Source: Oscillospiraceae bacterium (GTDB taxonomy: Bacteria; Bacillota; Clostridia; Oscillospirales; Ruminococcaceae). From it: DNA of 64,000 nt. Positions 49,741 to 59,749 of this stretch are shown here, piece after piece. The notes beneath the pieces are model-generated. The model was not told the origin of the DNA, searched no databases, and worked only from the letters and a program-made list of their open reading frames with translations. Within the stretch, counting starts at the first letter, position 1; each line of letters starts with the position of its first letter. Location: contig CAAGCE010000241.1 of NCBI GenBank assembly GCA_900768245.1, positions 1 through 64,000 of the forward strand, given 5' to 3'. The translations under genes and the position numbers were made by a program.

Positions 49741-52350
49741 GTGCAGACACAGATCGATTTTGATAAATTGTCACCTATGATGAAGCAGTATTTTTCGGTG
49801 AAGAATAAATGCACCGACCATATACTGTTTTTCCGTTTGGGCGACTTTTATGAAATGTTTTTCGATGATGCCATAATGGTGTCAAAGGAACTGGAGCTTA
49901 CATTAACAGGACGTGACTGCGGACTTGAAGAACGTGCTCCTATGTGCGGCATACCTTATCATGCTGCCGATATATACATAAAAAAGCTTATTGAAAACGG
50001 TCATAAGGTTGCAATATGCGAGCAGCTCACAGACCCGAAGGAAACTAAGGGTATCGTTGAGCGTGATATTATTAGAATAGTAACTCCCGGAACGCTTACG
50101 GAAAGCAATCTTCTCGATGATTCAAAAAACAACTACATCGGAGCGGTCTATGTTCAGGATAAGACCTGTGCGATATGTTTTGCGGATATTTCAACGGGCG
50201 AAGTGCATTTGTTCAATAAATCCTCCAAGGATCTGCAGGGCGAGATAATCAATGAGCTGTCACGCTTTGATCCTGTTGAACTCCTTTTTAACGGTAAATT
50301 TCTTGATTTCAAGCAGGTGCAGGATTTTATCAGAAATAAAATGAACGTGTCTGTTCAGCTTCTTGATGATGAATGTTTTGATGTTAAAGCAAAGAAAGAG
50401 GTCATTCTTCGTCAGTTCAGTATTTCCGACCTTGACGAGATCTCACTTCATGAGGGTACGGTTGAAGCAGCTTGCGTATGCGGACTTTTTGATTATATTT
50501 CGGATACACAAAAGTCACTTGTAGGACGTTTTACGGAAATAAAACGCTATAACGACAACTTCTTTATGGAACTTGACCTTACTGCAAGACGAAATCTTGA
50601 ACTTACCGAAACTCTTCGCAATAAGGAGAAAAAGGGAAGCCTTCTCTGGGTGCTTGACCATACAAAAACATCAATGGGCAAGCGTCTGCTTAAATCATAT
50701 ATTGAACAGCCCCTTGTAAAGCTTGCTATTATCACAAACCGTCTTGATGCAGTCGAGCAGCTTTGCAGAAAGTCCGTTCTTCAGCAGGAGCTTGCAGAGG
50801 CTCTCTCAAAGGTTTACGATATAGAACGTCTTATGACAAGAGTAATGTATAAGACAGCTACTCCGAGAGATGTTAAATCATTGTCGCTTACAGCATTGCA
50901 GATACCTGAGATAAAGCGTATTCTCGGTGAATTCAATGCAAAGCTTCTTGTTGAGCTGAACAGTAAAATAGATACGCTTACCGATATTTCAAATATAATT
51001 GAAAAAGCGATCGTTGATGATCCTCCGATTACAGCAAAAGAGGGCGGAGTTATCAAGGACGGTTTTAATGAGGAGCTTGACCGCCTCAGACATATAATTA
51101 AGGGCGGAAAAGGCATTATAGATGAAATAGAACAGCGTGAGCGTGATGCAACGGGAATAAAAAGCCTTAAGATCGGATATAACCGTGTGTTCGGATATTA
51201 TATCGAAGTCACAAAATCTTATTATGACCTTGTTCCCGATACTTATATAAGAAAACAGACTCTTGCAAACTGTGAGCGTTTTATCACAGACGAGTTAAAG
51301 AAAACCGAAAATGAGATACTCGGTGCAAATGAAAAAGTGCTCTCTCTTGAAGCAAATATCTTTGCTGAAGTGCGTGACTATATTGCCGAGCAGCTTGCCA
51401 AGGTACAGGAAACTGCTTCATCTATTGCACAGCTTGATGTTCTTTGCTCTTTTGCATATGTGTCAATGAAAAATGAGTATACAAAACCTGATATTGCAAT
51501 TGACGGCATTATTGATATTAAAGACGGCAGACATCCTGTTGTTGAGCTTATGCTTAACGATGAGATGTATGTGCCGAATGATACATATCTTGATATGAAC
51601 AGCAACCGTATGTCCATTATCACAGGTCCGAATATGTCAGGTAAATCAACATATATGCGACAGGTCGCACTTATCACTCTTATGGCGCAGATAGGCTGCT
51701 TTGTTCCTGCCAAAAGTGCAAAGATAACAATTGTTGATAAGATATTTACAAGAGTTGGTGCGTCGGACGACCTTACGGCAGGACAGTCAACATTTATGGT
51801 CGAAATGAGCGAGGTCGCCGATATTCTGAAAAATGCCACAAAACAGAGCCTTGTTATTCTCGACGAGGTCGGCAGAGGTACTTCGACCTTTGATGGCATA
51901 AGCATTGCCACATCTGTTGCGGAATATATCGCAAATACAAGAGTTCTTGGCTGCAAGACGCTTTTTGCTACCCATTATCATGAGCTTATAAAGCTTGCCG
52001 ACAGAATTGACGGAGTAAATAATTACAGCGTTGCCGTAAAGAAGATCGGTGAGGATATTAAGTTTCTCAGAAAGATAGTCCCCGGAGGTGTTGACGACAG
52101 CTACGGCATAGAGGTCGCAAAGCTTGCAGGGCTGCCAAATAAGGTGCTTTCGAGAGCGAAAGAGCTGCTTAATGAAATGGAGCTTTCAAAGGCTCAGGAG
52201 AAAACAGCAGCTGTCCGTGACGATCAGATCTCATTCCAGAGTATGGGTGACGACAGGATACTTGACAGACTTAAAAAGACAAATGCTGATGAATTTACAG
52301 ATGCAGAGGCAAAAGCATTTTTAAAGGAACTTACTGATTCATTAAAATAA
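49741..52350 (+). CDS. mutS: DNA mismatch repair protein MutS
   Basis: Recognises mismatches and recruits MutL. The 869-residue protein has the N-terminal mismatch-binding domain with FFRLGDFYEMF (Phe-x-Glu wedge), the connector/lever/clamp region, and a C-terminal ABC ATPase with Walker A GPNMSGKST (about 630) and Walker B VILDEVGRGTSTFDG. The tail contains a helix for dimer or beta-clamp contacts. The start is GTG 49741 after SD CGGAGG. It is followed 12 nt later by mutL. Confidence 0.97.
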   Translation: MQTQIDFDKLSPMMKQYFSVKNKCTDHILFFRLGDFYEMFFDDAIMVSKELELTLTGRDCGLEERAPMCGIPYHAADIYIKKLIENGHKVAICEQLTDPKETKGIVERDIIRIVTPGTLTESNLLDDSKNNYIGAVYVQDKTCAICFADISTGEVHLFNKSSKDLQGEIINELSRFDPVELLFNGKFLDFKQVQDFIRNKMNVSVQLLDDECFDVKAKKEVILRQFSISDLDEISLHEGTVEAACVCGLFDYISDTQKSLVGRFTEIKRYNDNFFMELDLTARRNLELTETLRNKEKKGSLLWVLDHTKTSMGKRLLKSYIEQPLVKLAIITNRLDAVEQLCRKSVLQQELAEALSKVYDIERLMTRVMYKTATPRDVKSLSLTALQIPEIKRILGEFNAKLLVELNSKIDTLTDISNIIEKAIVDDPPITAKEGGVIKDGFNEELDRLRHIIKGGKGIIDEIEQRERDATGIKSLKIGYNRVFGYYIEVTKSYYDLVPDTYIRKQTLANCERFITDELKKTENEILGANEKVLSLEANIFAEVRDYIAEQLAKVQETASSIAQLDVLCSFAYVSMKNEYTKPDIAIDGIIDIKDGRHPVVELMLNDEMYVPNDTYLDMNSNRMSIITGPNMSGKSTYMRQVALITLMAQIGCFVPAKSAKITIVDKIFTRVGASDDLTAGQSTFMVEMSEVADILKNATKQSLVILDEVGRGTSTFDGISIATSVAEYIANTRVLGCKTLFATHYHELIKLADRIDGVNNYSVAVKKIGEDIKFLRKIVPGGVDDSYGIEVAKLAGLPNKVLSRAKELLNEMELSKAQEKTAAVRDDQISFQSMGDDRILDRLKKTNADEFTDAEAKAFLKELTDSLK

Positions 52351-52362
52351 AAGGGTGGTGAT

Positions 52363-54408
52363 ATGTTGTCAAAGGTAAAGCTTTTAAGCAAGGAAACTTC
52401 AGAACTTATCGCAGCGGGCGAGGTCATTGAACGTCCAAGCTCTGTTATAAAGGAGCTTATTGAAAATTCAATAGACAGCGGTGCGGATAATATAACAGTT
52501 GAAATAAAGAACGGCGGCATATCATATATCCGTGTTACAGACAACGGCTGCGGTATGGAGCAGGACGATGTGAAAATGGCGTTTCTTCGTCATGCTACAA
52601 GTAAAATAGCTTCCAAAGATGATTTGAATAATATACATACCCTTGGATTCAGAGGAGAAGCACTTGCATCTATATGTGCTGTTGCAAAGGTCGAAGTGCT
52701 CACAAAGACCCCCGGAAGCCTTTACGGTACTCATTATGTTATAGAGGGCTCAGAGGAAAAGGTAATTGAACAGACCGGCTGCCCTGAGGGAACTACGATC
52801 ATTATCAGGGATATTTTTTATAACGTTCCCGCGCGTCTTAAATTTCTTAAAAAGGATGTCGCAGAGGGTAATGCAATTTCAGATATAACAAGTAAAATTG
52901 CACTTTCACACCCTGAAATATCATTTAAATTTATCAGAAATAACCGTCAGGATTTTCTTACTCCGGGCGACAGTGAGCTTTATTCATCAGTGTATTCAAT
53001 TATGGGCAGAGATTTTGCTGAGTCAATGATACCTGTCGATTATGAATTGAACGGTGTTCGGATAAAAGGTTTTACAGTAAAACCTGTGCTTGGACGTGCA
53101 AAGCGCAGCTTTCAGTTCTTCTTTGTGAACGGCAGATATGTCAAGGCTTATACCTGTACAGCTGCCCTTGAAGAAGCATACCGCAATTGTATGATGGAAG
53201 GAAAATTTCCTGCCTGCGTTCTGCTGATAAATATATCTCCGGCTATGCTTGATGTAAATGTGCATCCGGCAAAAACAGAGGTGCGTTTTACAGATGAAAG
53301 AGTTATCCACGACGGGATATATTTTTCTGTAAAAAATGCTATACTTGCTGACTCACAACCTATGGAAATGCAGTTCAGGCGTACCGTACCCGATTATACA
53401 AAACCGCTGCCTGAAAGCTATGACACAGGAAAACAGCTTATGTTTAACAATACGGCTGTCAATGAGATACCTAATCCGAGCAATAGTGCTCCTGTTTACG
53501 GTGTTGCGGTCAAGCCTGTGAAAACGGAGCAGTATTATATGCCGAATGAATATGTTCCGCAGACAAATTCCGTTCCGCAGTTTCAGACGCAGCCTAAACC
53601 GCAGCCAATTCCCGAACCGATCGAACCTAAGCAGGTTTCTGTAAATATTGAGTATTCCGATTCCGCTGATGATAAGCTTCAGACAAATGTGCCATATCAA
53701 ATCGAAGATGCCGAAAGCGGTGAATCGCTTGATAATATTGTGCCGGAAGAGCCAAGGCATACCGACTATAAATATTTTGACCCTGAAAATATAGCCGCAC
53801 CGATAAAAGAACCTGTAATAGAAAAGCCTGCAAGTGAGATATTTTTCCGTGTGATAGGCGAGGCTTTCAAGAATTATATTGTTACGGAAATTGATGACAG
53901 TATTGTTTTTGTTGATAAGCATGCGGCACATGAGCGTATTTTGTTTGAAAGATTGAAATCAGGTCAGCAGCTGCTGCAGTGTCAGATGCTGCTTATGCCT
54001 GTTGATGTTATGCTTTCATATGAAGAGTATGATGCTTTGGTAAGTAATAAAAAGACTGCGGAGGAGCTTGGCTTCAGCTTTAATGAAAAACGTAATTCCG
54101 CAGTAAGTGTAAACGGCATACCTGCTATACTTGATGGCTGTGATGTTGCAGATCTGACAGTAGAGCTTGCACATAATTTCAGTGAAAATAAAAATAATCC
54201 TATGCCCGAGATCCTTGATGATATGTATCACACATTCGCTTGCAAGGCGGCAATAAAGGCAAATGACAAAAATGATTTAAAGGAGCTTTCCTCTATTGTC
54301 AGAACACTTCTTGAAAATGAAACAATAAGATATTGTCCTCATGGCAGACCTGTTATGTTTAAGCTGACGAAATATGAGCTTGAAAAGCAGTTTAAAAGAA
54401 TAGTTTGA
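52363..54408 (+). CDS. mutL: DNA mismatch repair protein MutL (endonuclease type)
   Basis: A GHKL ATPase with an N-terminal domain (about 1-330; IAAGEVIERPSSVIKELIENS, DNGCGM, TLGFRGEAL). A long Pro/Gln/Glu-rich linker follows (about 335-500). The C-terminal domain (about 500-681) carries VDKHAAHERILFE, the DQHA(X)2E(X)4E nicking-endonuclease motif, as expected in bacteria without MutH. C-terminal Cys/His (CPHGRPVMF) complete the metal site. It overlaps nothing but lies 12 nt after mutS, and miaA follows. Confidence 0.96.
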   Translation: MLSKVKLLSKETSELIAAGEVIERPSSVIKELIENSIDSGADNITVEIKNGGISYIRVTDNGCGMEQDDVKMAFLRHATSKIASKDDLNNIHTLGFRGEALASICAVAKVEVLTKTPGSLYGTHYVIEGSEEKVIEQTGCPEGTTIIIRDIFYNVPARLKFLKKDVAEGNAISDITSKIALSHPEISFKFIRNNRQDFLTPGDSELYSSVYSIMGRDFAESMIPVDYELNGVRIKGFTVKPVLGRAKRSFQFFFVNGRYVKAYTCTAALEEAYRNCMMEGKFPACVLLINISPAMLDVNVHPAKTEVRFTDERVIHDGIYFSVKNAILADSQPMEMQFRRTVPDYTKPLPESYDTGKQLMFNNTAVNEIPNPSNSAPVYGVAVKPVKTEQYYMPNEYVPQTNSVPQFQTQPKPQPIPEPIEPKQVSVNIEYSDSADDKLQTNVPYQIEDAESGESLDNIVPEEPRHTDYKYFDPENIAAPIKEPVIEKPASEIFFRVIGEAFKNYIVTEIDDSIVFVDKHAAHERILFERLKSGQQLLQCQMLLMPVDVMLSYEEYDALVSNKKTAEELGFSFNEKRNSAVSVNGIPAILDGCDVADLTVELAHNFSENKNNPMPEILDDMYHTFACKAAIKANDKNDLKELSSIVRTLLENETIRYCPHGRPVMFKLTKYELEKQFKRIV

Positions 54409-54421
54409 TTTGGAGTTTTTT

Positions 54422-55366
54422 ATGGATAAGAAGCAGCCGCTTATAGCTGTTGTCGGTCCGACAGCATCGGGTAAAACAGCATTGGGCATAGCCCTTGCAA
54501 AAGAATATAACGGTGAAGTTGTATCTGCGGATTCAATGCAGATATATAAGGGTATGGATATTGCTACCGCTAAACCGACAGCAGAGGAAACAGACGGTGT
54601 TCCGCATCATCTTATAAGCGTACTTGAAACGGGAGCGTCATTCAGCGTTGCCGATTATATGAAGCTGGCACATGAAAAGATCGACGATATTGCTTCAAGA
54701 GGGAAAATGCCTATCCTTGTGGGCGGTACCGGTCTTTATGTGTCGTCACTTATTGACAACATAAATTTTGACAATGCTGTTACTGACGGAAAGGTAAGGG
54801 AAAGGCTTATCGAGGAAAGCAAGCGTATTGGAAATGAAGCAATGCTGGAAAAGCTTCGTGAGGTCGATCCTGAAACCGCAGCCCTTCTTCCAGCAGGAAA
54901 CCTTACACGGATCATAAGAGCCATAGAGGTTTACGAGGTGACGGGGATACCGTTCAGTCGCCATAAAGAGCTAAGCCGTTCAGAAGAACCGATATACAAT
55001 GCCTGTATGATAGGTCTGACATATAAGGACAGGCAGCAGCTTTATGACAGGATAAACCGCAGGGTCGACATTATGATCGAAAACGGTATGATAGAGGAGT
55101 GCCGTGCGGTCTATGAAAATGAAAAACTCGGTACAGCTTGTCAGGCTATCGGTTACAAGGAATTTATTCCATATTTTAAGGGAGAAAAGACAAAAGAGGA
55201 ATGTATTGACAAAATTAAGCAAAGTTCACGCCGTTATGCCAAAAGACAGCTCACTTGGTTTCGTCGAGATGACCGAATTAACTGGATAGAACTAACAGAT
55301 GTTATATCTTTTGATAAAATTATGGAATGTTGCAAAAAAATAGTAGCCAAGTCGGATATTTTGTGA
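54422..55366 (+). CDS. miaA: tRNA dimethylallyltransferase
   Basis: Transfers a dimethylallyl group to N6 of A37 in UNN-decoding tRNAs, producing the substrate of MiaB. P-loop GPTASGKTALG (about 13-23), SADSMQIYKGMDIATAKPT and PHHLISV are the family motifs, and 314 residues is typical. ATG 54422 is chosen over an upstream in-frame TTG at 54410, which overlaps the weak SD TTGGAG. It is the fifth gene of the miaB-ricA-mutS-mutL-miaA-hfq array. Confidence 0.95.
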   Translation: MDKKQPLIAVVGPTASGKTALGIALAKEYNGEVVSADSMQIYKGMDIATAKPTAEETDGVPHHLISVLETGASFSVADYMKLAHEKIDDIASRGKMPILVGGTGLYVSSLIDNINFDNAVTDGKVRERLIEESKRIGNEAMLEKLREVDPETAALLPAGNLTRIIRAIEVYEVTGIPFSRHKELSRSEEPIYNACMIGLTYKDRQQLYDRINRRVDIMIENGMIEECRAVYENEKLGTACQAIGYKEFIPYFKGEKTKEECIDKIKQSSRRYAKRQLTWFRRDDRINWIELTDVISFDKIMECCKKIVAKSDIL

Positions 55367-55372
55367 TATAAT
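55364..55372 (+). promoter_or_regulatory. Possible extended -10 promoter of hfq
   Basis: TGATATAAT (TATAAT at 55367-55372) spans the miaA stop codon, about 87 nt before the hfq start. No -35 box is evident. Confidence 0.4.
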
Positions 55373-55458
55373 AATTTATGTGTATAAAAGGGTCATTGTT
55401 TATATGTGAAAATTAATAAACTGTGAACAACTTGACGCAGCAAAGGAGTGTGTTTACG

Positions 55459-55689
55459 TTGAATAAGAATATAAATCTTCAGGACGTTTTTCTGAATCAG
55501 GCAAGAAAAGACAAGACAATGGTAACAATGTATCTGACAAACGGATTTCAGTTCAAAGGAATTGTAAAGGGCTTTGACAGCTATACTGTTATACTCGACA
55601 GCGAGGGCAGACAGATGCTTGTTTTTAAACACGCAATTTCAACTATTTCGCCTGTTAAACCTATTTCAATTCTTGATTCGGAACAGTAA
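55459..55689 (+). CDS. hfq: RNA chaperone Hfq
   Basis: An Sm-like hexameric RNA-binding protein. From TTG 55459 the product is 76 residues, the normal clostridial size: [14 protein letters not shown] with the family's Gln, then Sm1 ([25 protein letters not shown]) and Sm2 ([13 protein letters not shown], the KHA variant of YKHA). AAAGGAG sits 10 nt upstream of TTG; an in-frame GTG at 55450 is too close to it. The position after miaA is the classic miaA-hfq pair. Confidence 0.94.
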   Translation: MNKNINLQDVFLNQARKDKTMVTMYLTNGFQFKGIVKGFDSYTVILDSEGRQMLVFKHAISTISPVKPISILDSEQ

Positions 55690-55718
55690 GTCCGTATCGG
55701 AACTCAACAGAGGTTGTT

Positions 55719-57062
55719 ATGGATACTATTACAGCAAAGATACTGTTCTTTTTGTTGTCAGTATTTATTTTGATAGTCGTTGCCCATCAGGTTGCACTTT
55801 TGTTTGATGATGAGTACGATACCGAAACGGCAATTGTTTATTCATCTGCCGAAAAGGTCACTTTTAAAGGAATATATGTGCGTAACGAAACTGTGGTCAC
55901 AAGCAATGCCAACGGTGTTCTGAGTTATCCGAACATCGACGGCAGCAAAATTGCAAAGGATTCTGTTGTCGCTTACGTTTATAAAACTGAAAACGATATT
56001 TTTATCAATCAGCAGATCGCAAAGCTGAAGGAAGAGGTTGCGCTTCTTGAAAAAGAACAGAATCCGGGTACTACAGATGTTGCTCAGCCGGAATTTATTT
56101 CGAGCCTTATTGATGAAAAATATCAGACAATAACAACTTTGATAGCTAAGAACGATCTGACAGCATTAGCTGAGGAGCGGAAGAATTTCCAATCGCTTCT
56201 TGGGATTTATCAGATAGTTATAAATGAAGAAACAGATTATAACGACAGAATTGATTCGCTTAATAAAGAAATAGCTGAGCTTCAAAAAAGACAGAATCAG
56301 CCTGTTGATACGATAACAGTTCCCGATTCGGGATATTTTATCAGCTATGTTGACGGATATGAAAGCCTGCTTGATCCTGATAATATAAGCAGCATTACGG
56401 CAGATGACATAAAAGAGATAATTGAAAATGACGGCTATGATCCAAGCAAGGTTTCAAAAAAAGCTGTCGGAAAAATTGTTGACGGATACAAATGGAATCT
56501 TATTGGACTTGTAAATATAGATGATGCAGTTTTTCAGGTAGGACATGATGTTACAGTAAAGCTTTCATCAACGCCTGACAGCGTCAGTGCGAAAATTGAG
56601 GACATTATTGAAACGGACGACCCTGAGAAAAGCATTGTTATCCTCAGCTGTGAAAAGCTTAATTATAATCTTGTGCAGTGCCGTACGGAACGTATTGAGC
56701 TTATCCTGAATGATTACAGCGGTATAAAAGTTCCGAGGGAGGCTATCCGCTTTAACAAAAAGAATGAAAAGGGCGTCTATATCCTTCAGGGACAGAGAAT
56801 TGCCTTTAAAAAGCTTGATATTATTTTTGAATGTGATGAATACCTGCTGTCGAAAATTACTTCCGACAATGAGTATGTAAGCGTTTATGATGATATAATC
56901 CTGAACGGAGAAATTCCGCAGGAGGTAATTGAGCAGATCAGCGAGGTTACCACGGTTACTGAGTCTGAAACTGTACCGTCGGTGCAGACGTCTGCCTCGG
57001 AAACAATTCAGACCGATGCTTCTTCGGATACAACAATTTCGGGAGATGGTGAAAATGAATAA
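55719..57062 (+). CDS. HlyD-like membrane-fusion/adaptor protein
   Basis: A 447-residue protein with one N-terminal helix (about 7-29) and a large extracytoplasmic part. A biotinyl/lipoyl-like half (EKVTFKGIYVRNETVV, ANGVLSYPNIDG) precedes a coiled-coil hairpin (about 95-195, IAKLKEEVALLEKEQ to LNKEIAELQKRQ). A beta-barrel region follows (about 200-390) with KVPREAIRFNKKNEKGVYIL. The C-terminus is a Ser/Thr/Glu-rich tail. It resembles HlyD/MacA adaptors, but no exporter is next to it. In clostridia this family lies beside yggS-sepF, suggesting a division-site or envelope role (inference). It overlaps the YggS gene by 8 nt. Confidence 0.78.
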   Translation: MDTITAKILFFLLSVFILIVVAHQVALLFDDEYDTETAIVYSSAEKVTFKGIYVRNETVVTSNANGVLSYPNIDGSKIAKDSVVAYVYKTENDIFINQQIAKLKEEVALLEKEQNPGTTDVAQPEFISSLIDEKYQTITTLIAKNDLTALAEERKNFQSLLGIYQIVINEETDYNDRIDSLNKEIAELQKRQNQPVDTITVPDSGYFISYVDGYESLLDPDNISSITADDIKEIIENDGYDPSKVSKKAVGKIVDGYKWNLIGLVNIDDAVFQVGHDVTVKLSSTPDSVSAKIEDIIETDDPEKSIVILSCEKLNYNLVQCRTERIELILNDYSGIKVPREAIRFNKKNEKGVYILQGQRIAFKKLDIIFECDEYLLSKITSDNEYVSVYDDIILNGEIPQEVIEQISEVTTVTESETVPSVQTSASETIQTDASSDTTISGDGENE

Positions 57063-57738
57063 CAGCATTGTTTCTGAAAATTTAAAACGTGTGCAGTATA
57101 ATATTGCCGAGGCAAAAGCTAAATATCGAAATGAAAATGATGATGTTAGGCTTATGGCGGTAACCAAAACTGTGCCATATGAAATTGTAAATTCGGTAAT
57201 TGAACAGGGTGTAGACCTTCTGGGTGAAAACCGTGTTCAGGAGTACCTTGATAAAAAAGATCATTATGACAAAAATGCAGAGGTCCATTTTATCGGACAT
57301 CTGCAGACAAATAAAGTAAAGTATATCGTTGACAGCGTTAAATGTATTCATTCGGTTGACAGCTTAAAGCTTGCTGCTGAAATTGAAAAGCTCGCTGAAA
57401 AGAACGGCATTGTTATGAATGTCCTGACCGAAGTGAATATCGGCGGTGAGGAGTCTAAGAGCGGTATCAGTACAGATATGCTCGATGAGCTTGTTTATGG
57501 TATTTCGGAAATGAAAAATATAAAACTTTGCGGTCTGATGACGATACCGCCTGTGGGTAATTCGGAATTTTACTTTGAAAAAATGCAGAGGATATTTGAA
57601 GATCTGAAAGCAAAAAAAGTTGATAACGTATCTATGGATATACTTTCAATGGGTATGTCGGCTGATTACGTTGAAGCCATAAAATATGGTTCTAATATAG
57701 TAAGAGTAGGTTCCGCCATTTTCGGAGCCAGAAAATAA
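57055..57738 (+). CDS. PLP homeostasis protein, YggS/YlmE family
   Basis: A 227-residue single-domain TIM-barrel PLP-binding protein (COG0325). The PLP Lys lies in VRLMAVTKTVPYE (about residue 37), GENRVQEYLDK and FIGHLQTNKVKYI follow, and the C-terminal SMGMSADYVEAIKYGSNIVRVGSAIFG is the phosphate-binding end. ATG 57055 overlaps the previous stop codon; a longer reading would be inside that gene. As in Bacillus (ylmE-ylmF-ylmG-ylmH-divIVA) it precedes sepF, ylmH and divIVA; ylmG is missing here. Confidence 0.92.
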   Translation: MNNSIVSENLKRVQYNIAEAKAKYRNENDDVRLMAVTKTVPYEIVNSVIEQGVDLLGENRVQEYLDKKDHYDKNAEVHFIGHLQTNKVKYIVDSVKCIHSVDSLKLAAEIEKLAEKNGIVMNVLTEVNIGGEESKSGISTDMLDELVYGISEMKNIKLCGLMTIPPVGNSEFYFEKMQRIFEDLKAKKVDNVSMDILSMGMSADYVEAIKYGSNIVRVGSAIFGARK

Positions 57739-57756
57739 AAGAGAGGATGTAAAATA

Positions 57757-58188
57757 ATGGGATTACTTGATACTTTAAAGGAAGCTTTTGGTATGGGTGC
57801 TGAAAATGATGGGGATAATGACGGCAATGAGGGCTATGTAAACGACCAGCCAAGCTATGATAATGACGACGAGGGCAAAAGAAATCGCGTTGTTAATATC
57901 CATGCAACAGCTCAGCTTCAGGTTATCCTTGTTAAACCGGAGGTTTTTGCAGATACAAAGGAAATTGCAAATCATCTTAATTCAAAGAAGACAGTTGTGC
58001 TTAATCTTGAGTCAACAACTCCTGATGTAACAAGAAGAATTATTGACTTCCTTGGCGGTGTTGCATACGCAAACGGAGGAAACATCAAGCCTGTTGCAAA
58101 CAATACATTTATTATTACACCTTATAATGTTGGCTTTGAGGGCGATGACCTTGTTGGTGAGCTTGAAAACAACGGTGTATTTCTTTGA
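57757..58188 (+). CDS. sepF: Cell division protein SepF
   Basis: An FtsZ-binding, membrane-associated division protein of 143 residues. The N-terminal amphipathic MGLLDTLKEAFGMG membrane helix, an acidic linker (about 15-48), and the core DUF552 domain (about 50-140; VILVKPEVFADTKEIANHL and RIIDFLGGVAYANGG) are all present. It overlaps the ylmH gene by 4 nt. Confidence 0.95.
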   Translation: MGLLDTLKEAFGMGAENDGDNDGNEGYVNDQPSYDNDDEGKRNRVVNIHATAQLQVILVKPEVFADTKEIANHLNSKKTVVLNLESTTPDVTRRIIDFLGGVAYANGGNIKPVANNTFIITPYNVGFEGDDLVGELENNGVFL

Positions 58189-58967
58189 TGAATAAGCTTG
58201 GGAGCTTTTTTGACGGTTTATCAGGCGATGATAAGCTTCTTGCATCACATATATATGATATGGCTGAAATTTGCGATAAAAAATATATACCGAGGTTTTC
58301 GTCTTTTCTTGACGCAAGACAGGCTAAACTTGCGGAATCTGTGCTTTGCAGCATTGGTTTTGACAGATATATGTTTTATGGCGGATATAATGAGGCGGAA
58401 AGGGTAATTCTGAGTGTTTTTCCACCGTATTCCGAGCCTGACAAAACGGAATTTCCTATGAAAAATCTTGTGTTCAGATACAGAGAGACCGATAAGCTTT
58501 CTCATAGGGACTTTCTCGGTTCACTTATGGGGTGCAGGATAAACAGGAATATGATCGGTGACATTATTGTAAATGATGGTTATACGGTCGCATTTGTTTA
58601 TGCTACTGTGGCAGATAATGTCTGTACGGAAGTCAGGAAGATCGGGTCTGTGGGTGTGAATATATCGGAAGAAGCTGAACCTGATATTCGTGTTAATAAA
58701 AAATTTACTGAAATATGCGGTACTGTTTCATCATTGCGTGTAGACAGCGTAGTCAGTCTTGCTGTAAAATTAAGCCGTGAGAAAACCGCACAGATCATAA
58801 GAAGCGGAAATGTAACGGTGAATTACAGCGATGATGTTTCCGTAAGCGATGAAATGAAAGAGGGAGATGTTTTTTCCGCAAGAGGCTATGGAAAATTTCT
58901 CCTTGAAAGCATTAACGGCAAAACAAAAAAAGATAGATTACATATTTGTATAAAAAAATATATTTAG
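58185..58967 (+). CDS. YlmH family RNA-binding protein (S4 domain)
   Basis: A 260-residue protein with an N-terminal domain (about 1-165, typical opening AEICDKKYIPRFSSFLDARQ) and a C-terminal S4 RNA-binding domain (about 180-245; SLRVDSVVSLAVKLSREKTAQ and RSGNVTVNYS). Bacillus YlmH is linked to the ribosome and division cluster. Only 4 nt of overlap joins it to sepF, and divIVA follows 11 nt later. Confidence 0.9.
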   Translation: MMNKLGSFFDGLSGDDKLLASHIYDMAEICDKKYIPRFSSFLDARQAKLAESVLCSIGFDRYMFYGGYNEAERVILSVFPPYSEPDKTEFPMKNLVFRYRETDKLSHRDFLGSLMGCRINRNMIGDIIVNDGYTVAFVYATVADNVCTEVRKIGSVGVNISEEAEPDIRVNKKFTEICGTVSSLRVDSVVSLAVKLSREKTAQIIRSGNVTVNYSDDVSVSDEMKEGDVFSARGYGKFLLESINGKTKKDRLHICIKKYI

Positions 58968-58978
58968 AGGTGAAAGAA

Positions 58979-59686
58979 ATGCTTAGTGCAAAGGATATTA
59001 ACAATAAAAAATTTGAGCAGACAAGACCCGGTTATAAGCCTGAAGAGGTTGATGATTTTCTCAGAGAGATCGCAATGCAGATAACGAAAATGAATGAGGA
59101 AATCGCAAGAGTTCAGAGCGAGCATGAAGAATTAAAAGGAAAAATGGATGTTCTTGTGAAGAAAATCCGTGAATACAAGGACGATGAGGACGCTCTCAAG
59201 GATGCTCTTATCGGCGCACAGAAGCAGGGCAGAGCTGTAATTCAGGAAGCAAATGAAAATGCTGAGAAAATTATTGCGGAAGCTCATGTCAAGGCTGATG
59301 AAATTATTGGTAACACAAGAGTTCAGCTTGAAAAAGAAAAACGCTGCCTTTCAAAAATGCAGCAGGAAGTTTCAGATTTCAAGGCAAACCTTCTTTCAAT
59401 GTATAAGTCACACCTTGAACAGATAACATCAATTCCAGATTTTGATGACGACGATGAAGAAGAGGAAGTTCCTGTTCAGGCAGAAAAAGCACCTGAGCAG
59501 CCTGTTGCGGAACAGCATGCTGTTAATGAGCCTGAACCGGCACCGCAGCCGCAGAATATGGAAGCAACAAGAGTTATGGACAGCTCTTTAAGACGTGAAA
59601 GACAGGCTCAGGCATTCCCATTTGCTGATACATCAAATTCATCAGACAGCAAATTCGGAAATCTTAAGTTCGGACAGAACAAATAA
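58979..59686 (+). CDS. divIVA: DivIVA domain cell-division protein
   Basis: A 235-residue coiled-coil protein that marks negatively curved membrane. The N-terminal DivIVA motif (LSAKDINNKKFEQTRPGYKPEEVDDFL) has the family's membrane-binding and G-Y-x-x-E-V-D features. Coiled coils run over about 30-150, and a Pro/Glu/Gln linker leads to a C-terminal FGNLKFGQNK. ATG 58979 has SD AGAGGTG; the frame extends into ylmH but without a better start. It lies in the YggS-SepF-YlmH-DivIVA-IleS order typical for Firmicutes. Confidence 0.93.
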   Translation: MLSAKDINNKKFEQTRPGYKPEEVDDFLREIAMQITKMNEEIARVQSEHEELKGKMDVLVKKIREYKDDEDALKDALIGAQKQGRAVIQEANENAEKIIAEAHVKADEIIGNTRVQLEKEKRCLSKMQQEVSDFKANLLSMYKSHLEQITSIPDFDDDDEEEEVPVQAEKAPEQPVAEQHAVNEPEPAPQPQNMEATRVMDSSLRRERQAQAFPFADTSNSSDSKFGNLKFGQNK

Positions 59687-59749
59687 TTTTTTCTGATAAT
59701 TTAATTCATTTATTTGGATTATAATTTTATAACAAGGAGAGTTAATTAC

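Noticed and set aside
59687..59749. T-box leader for ileS
   Set aside because: Only 63 nt separate divIVA and ileS and no specifier loop, T-box sequence or terminator is visible.
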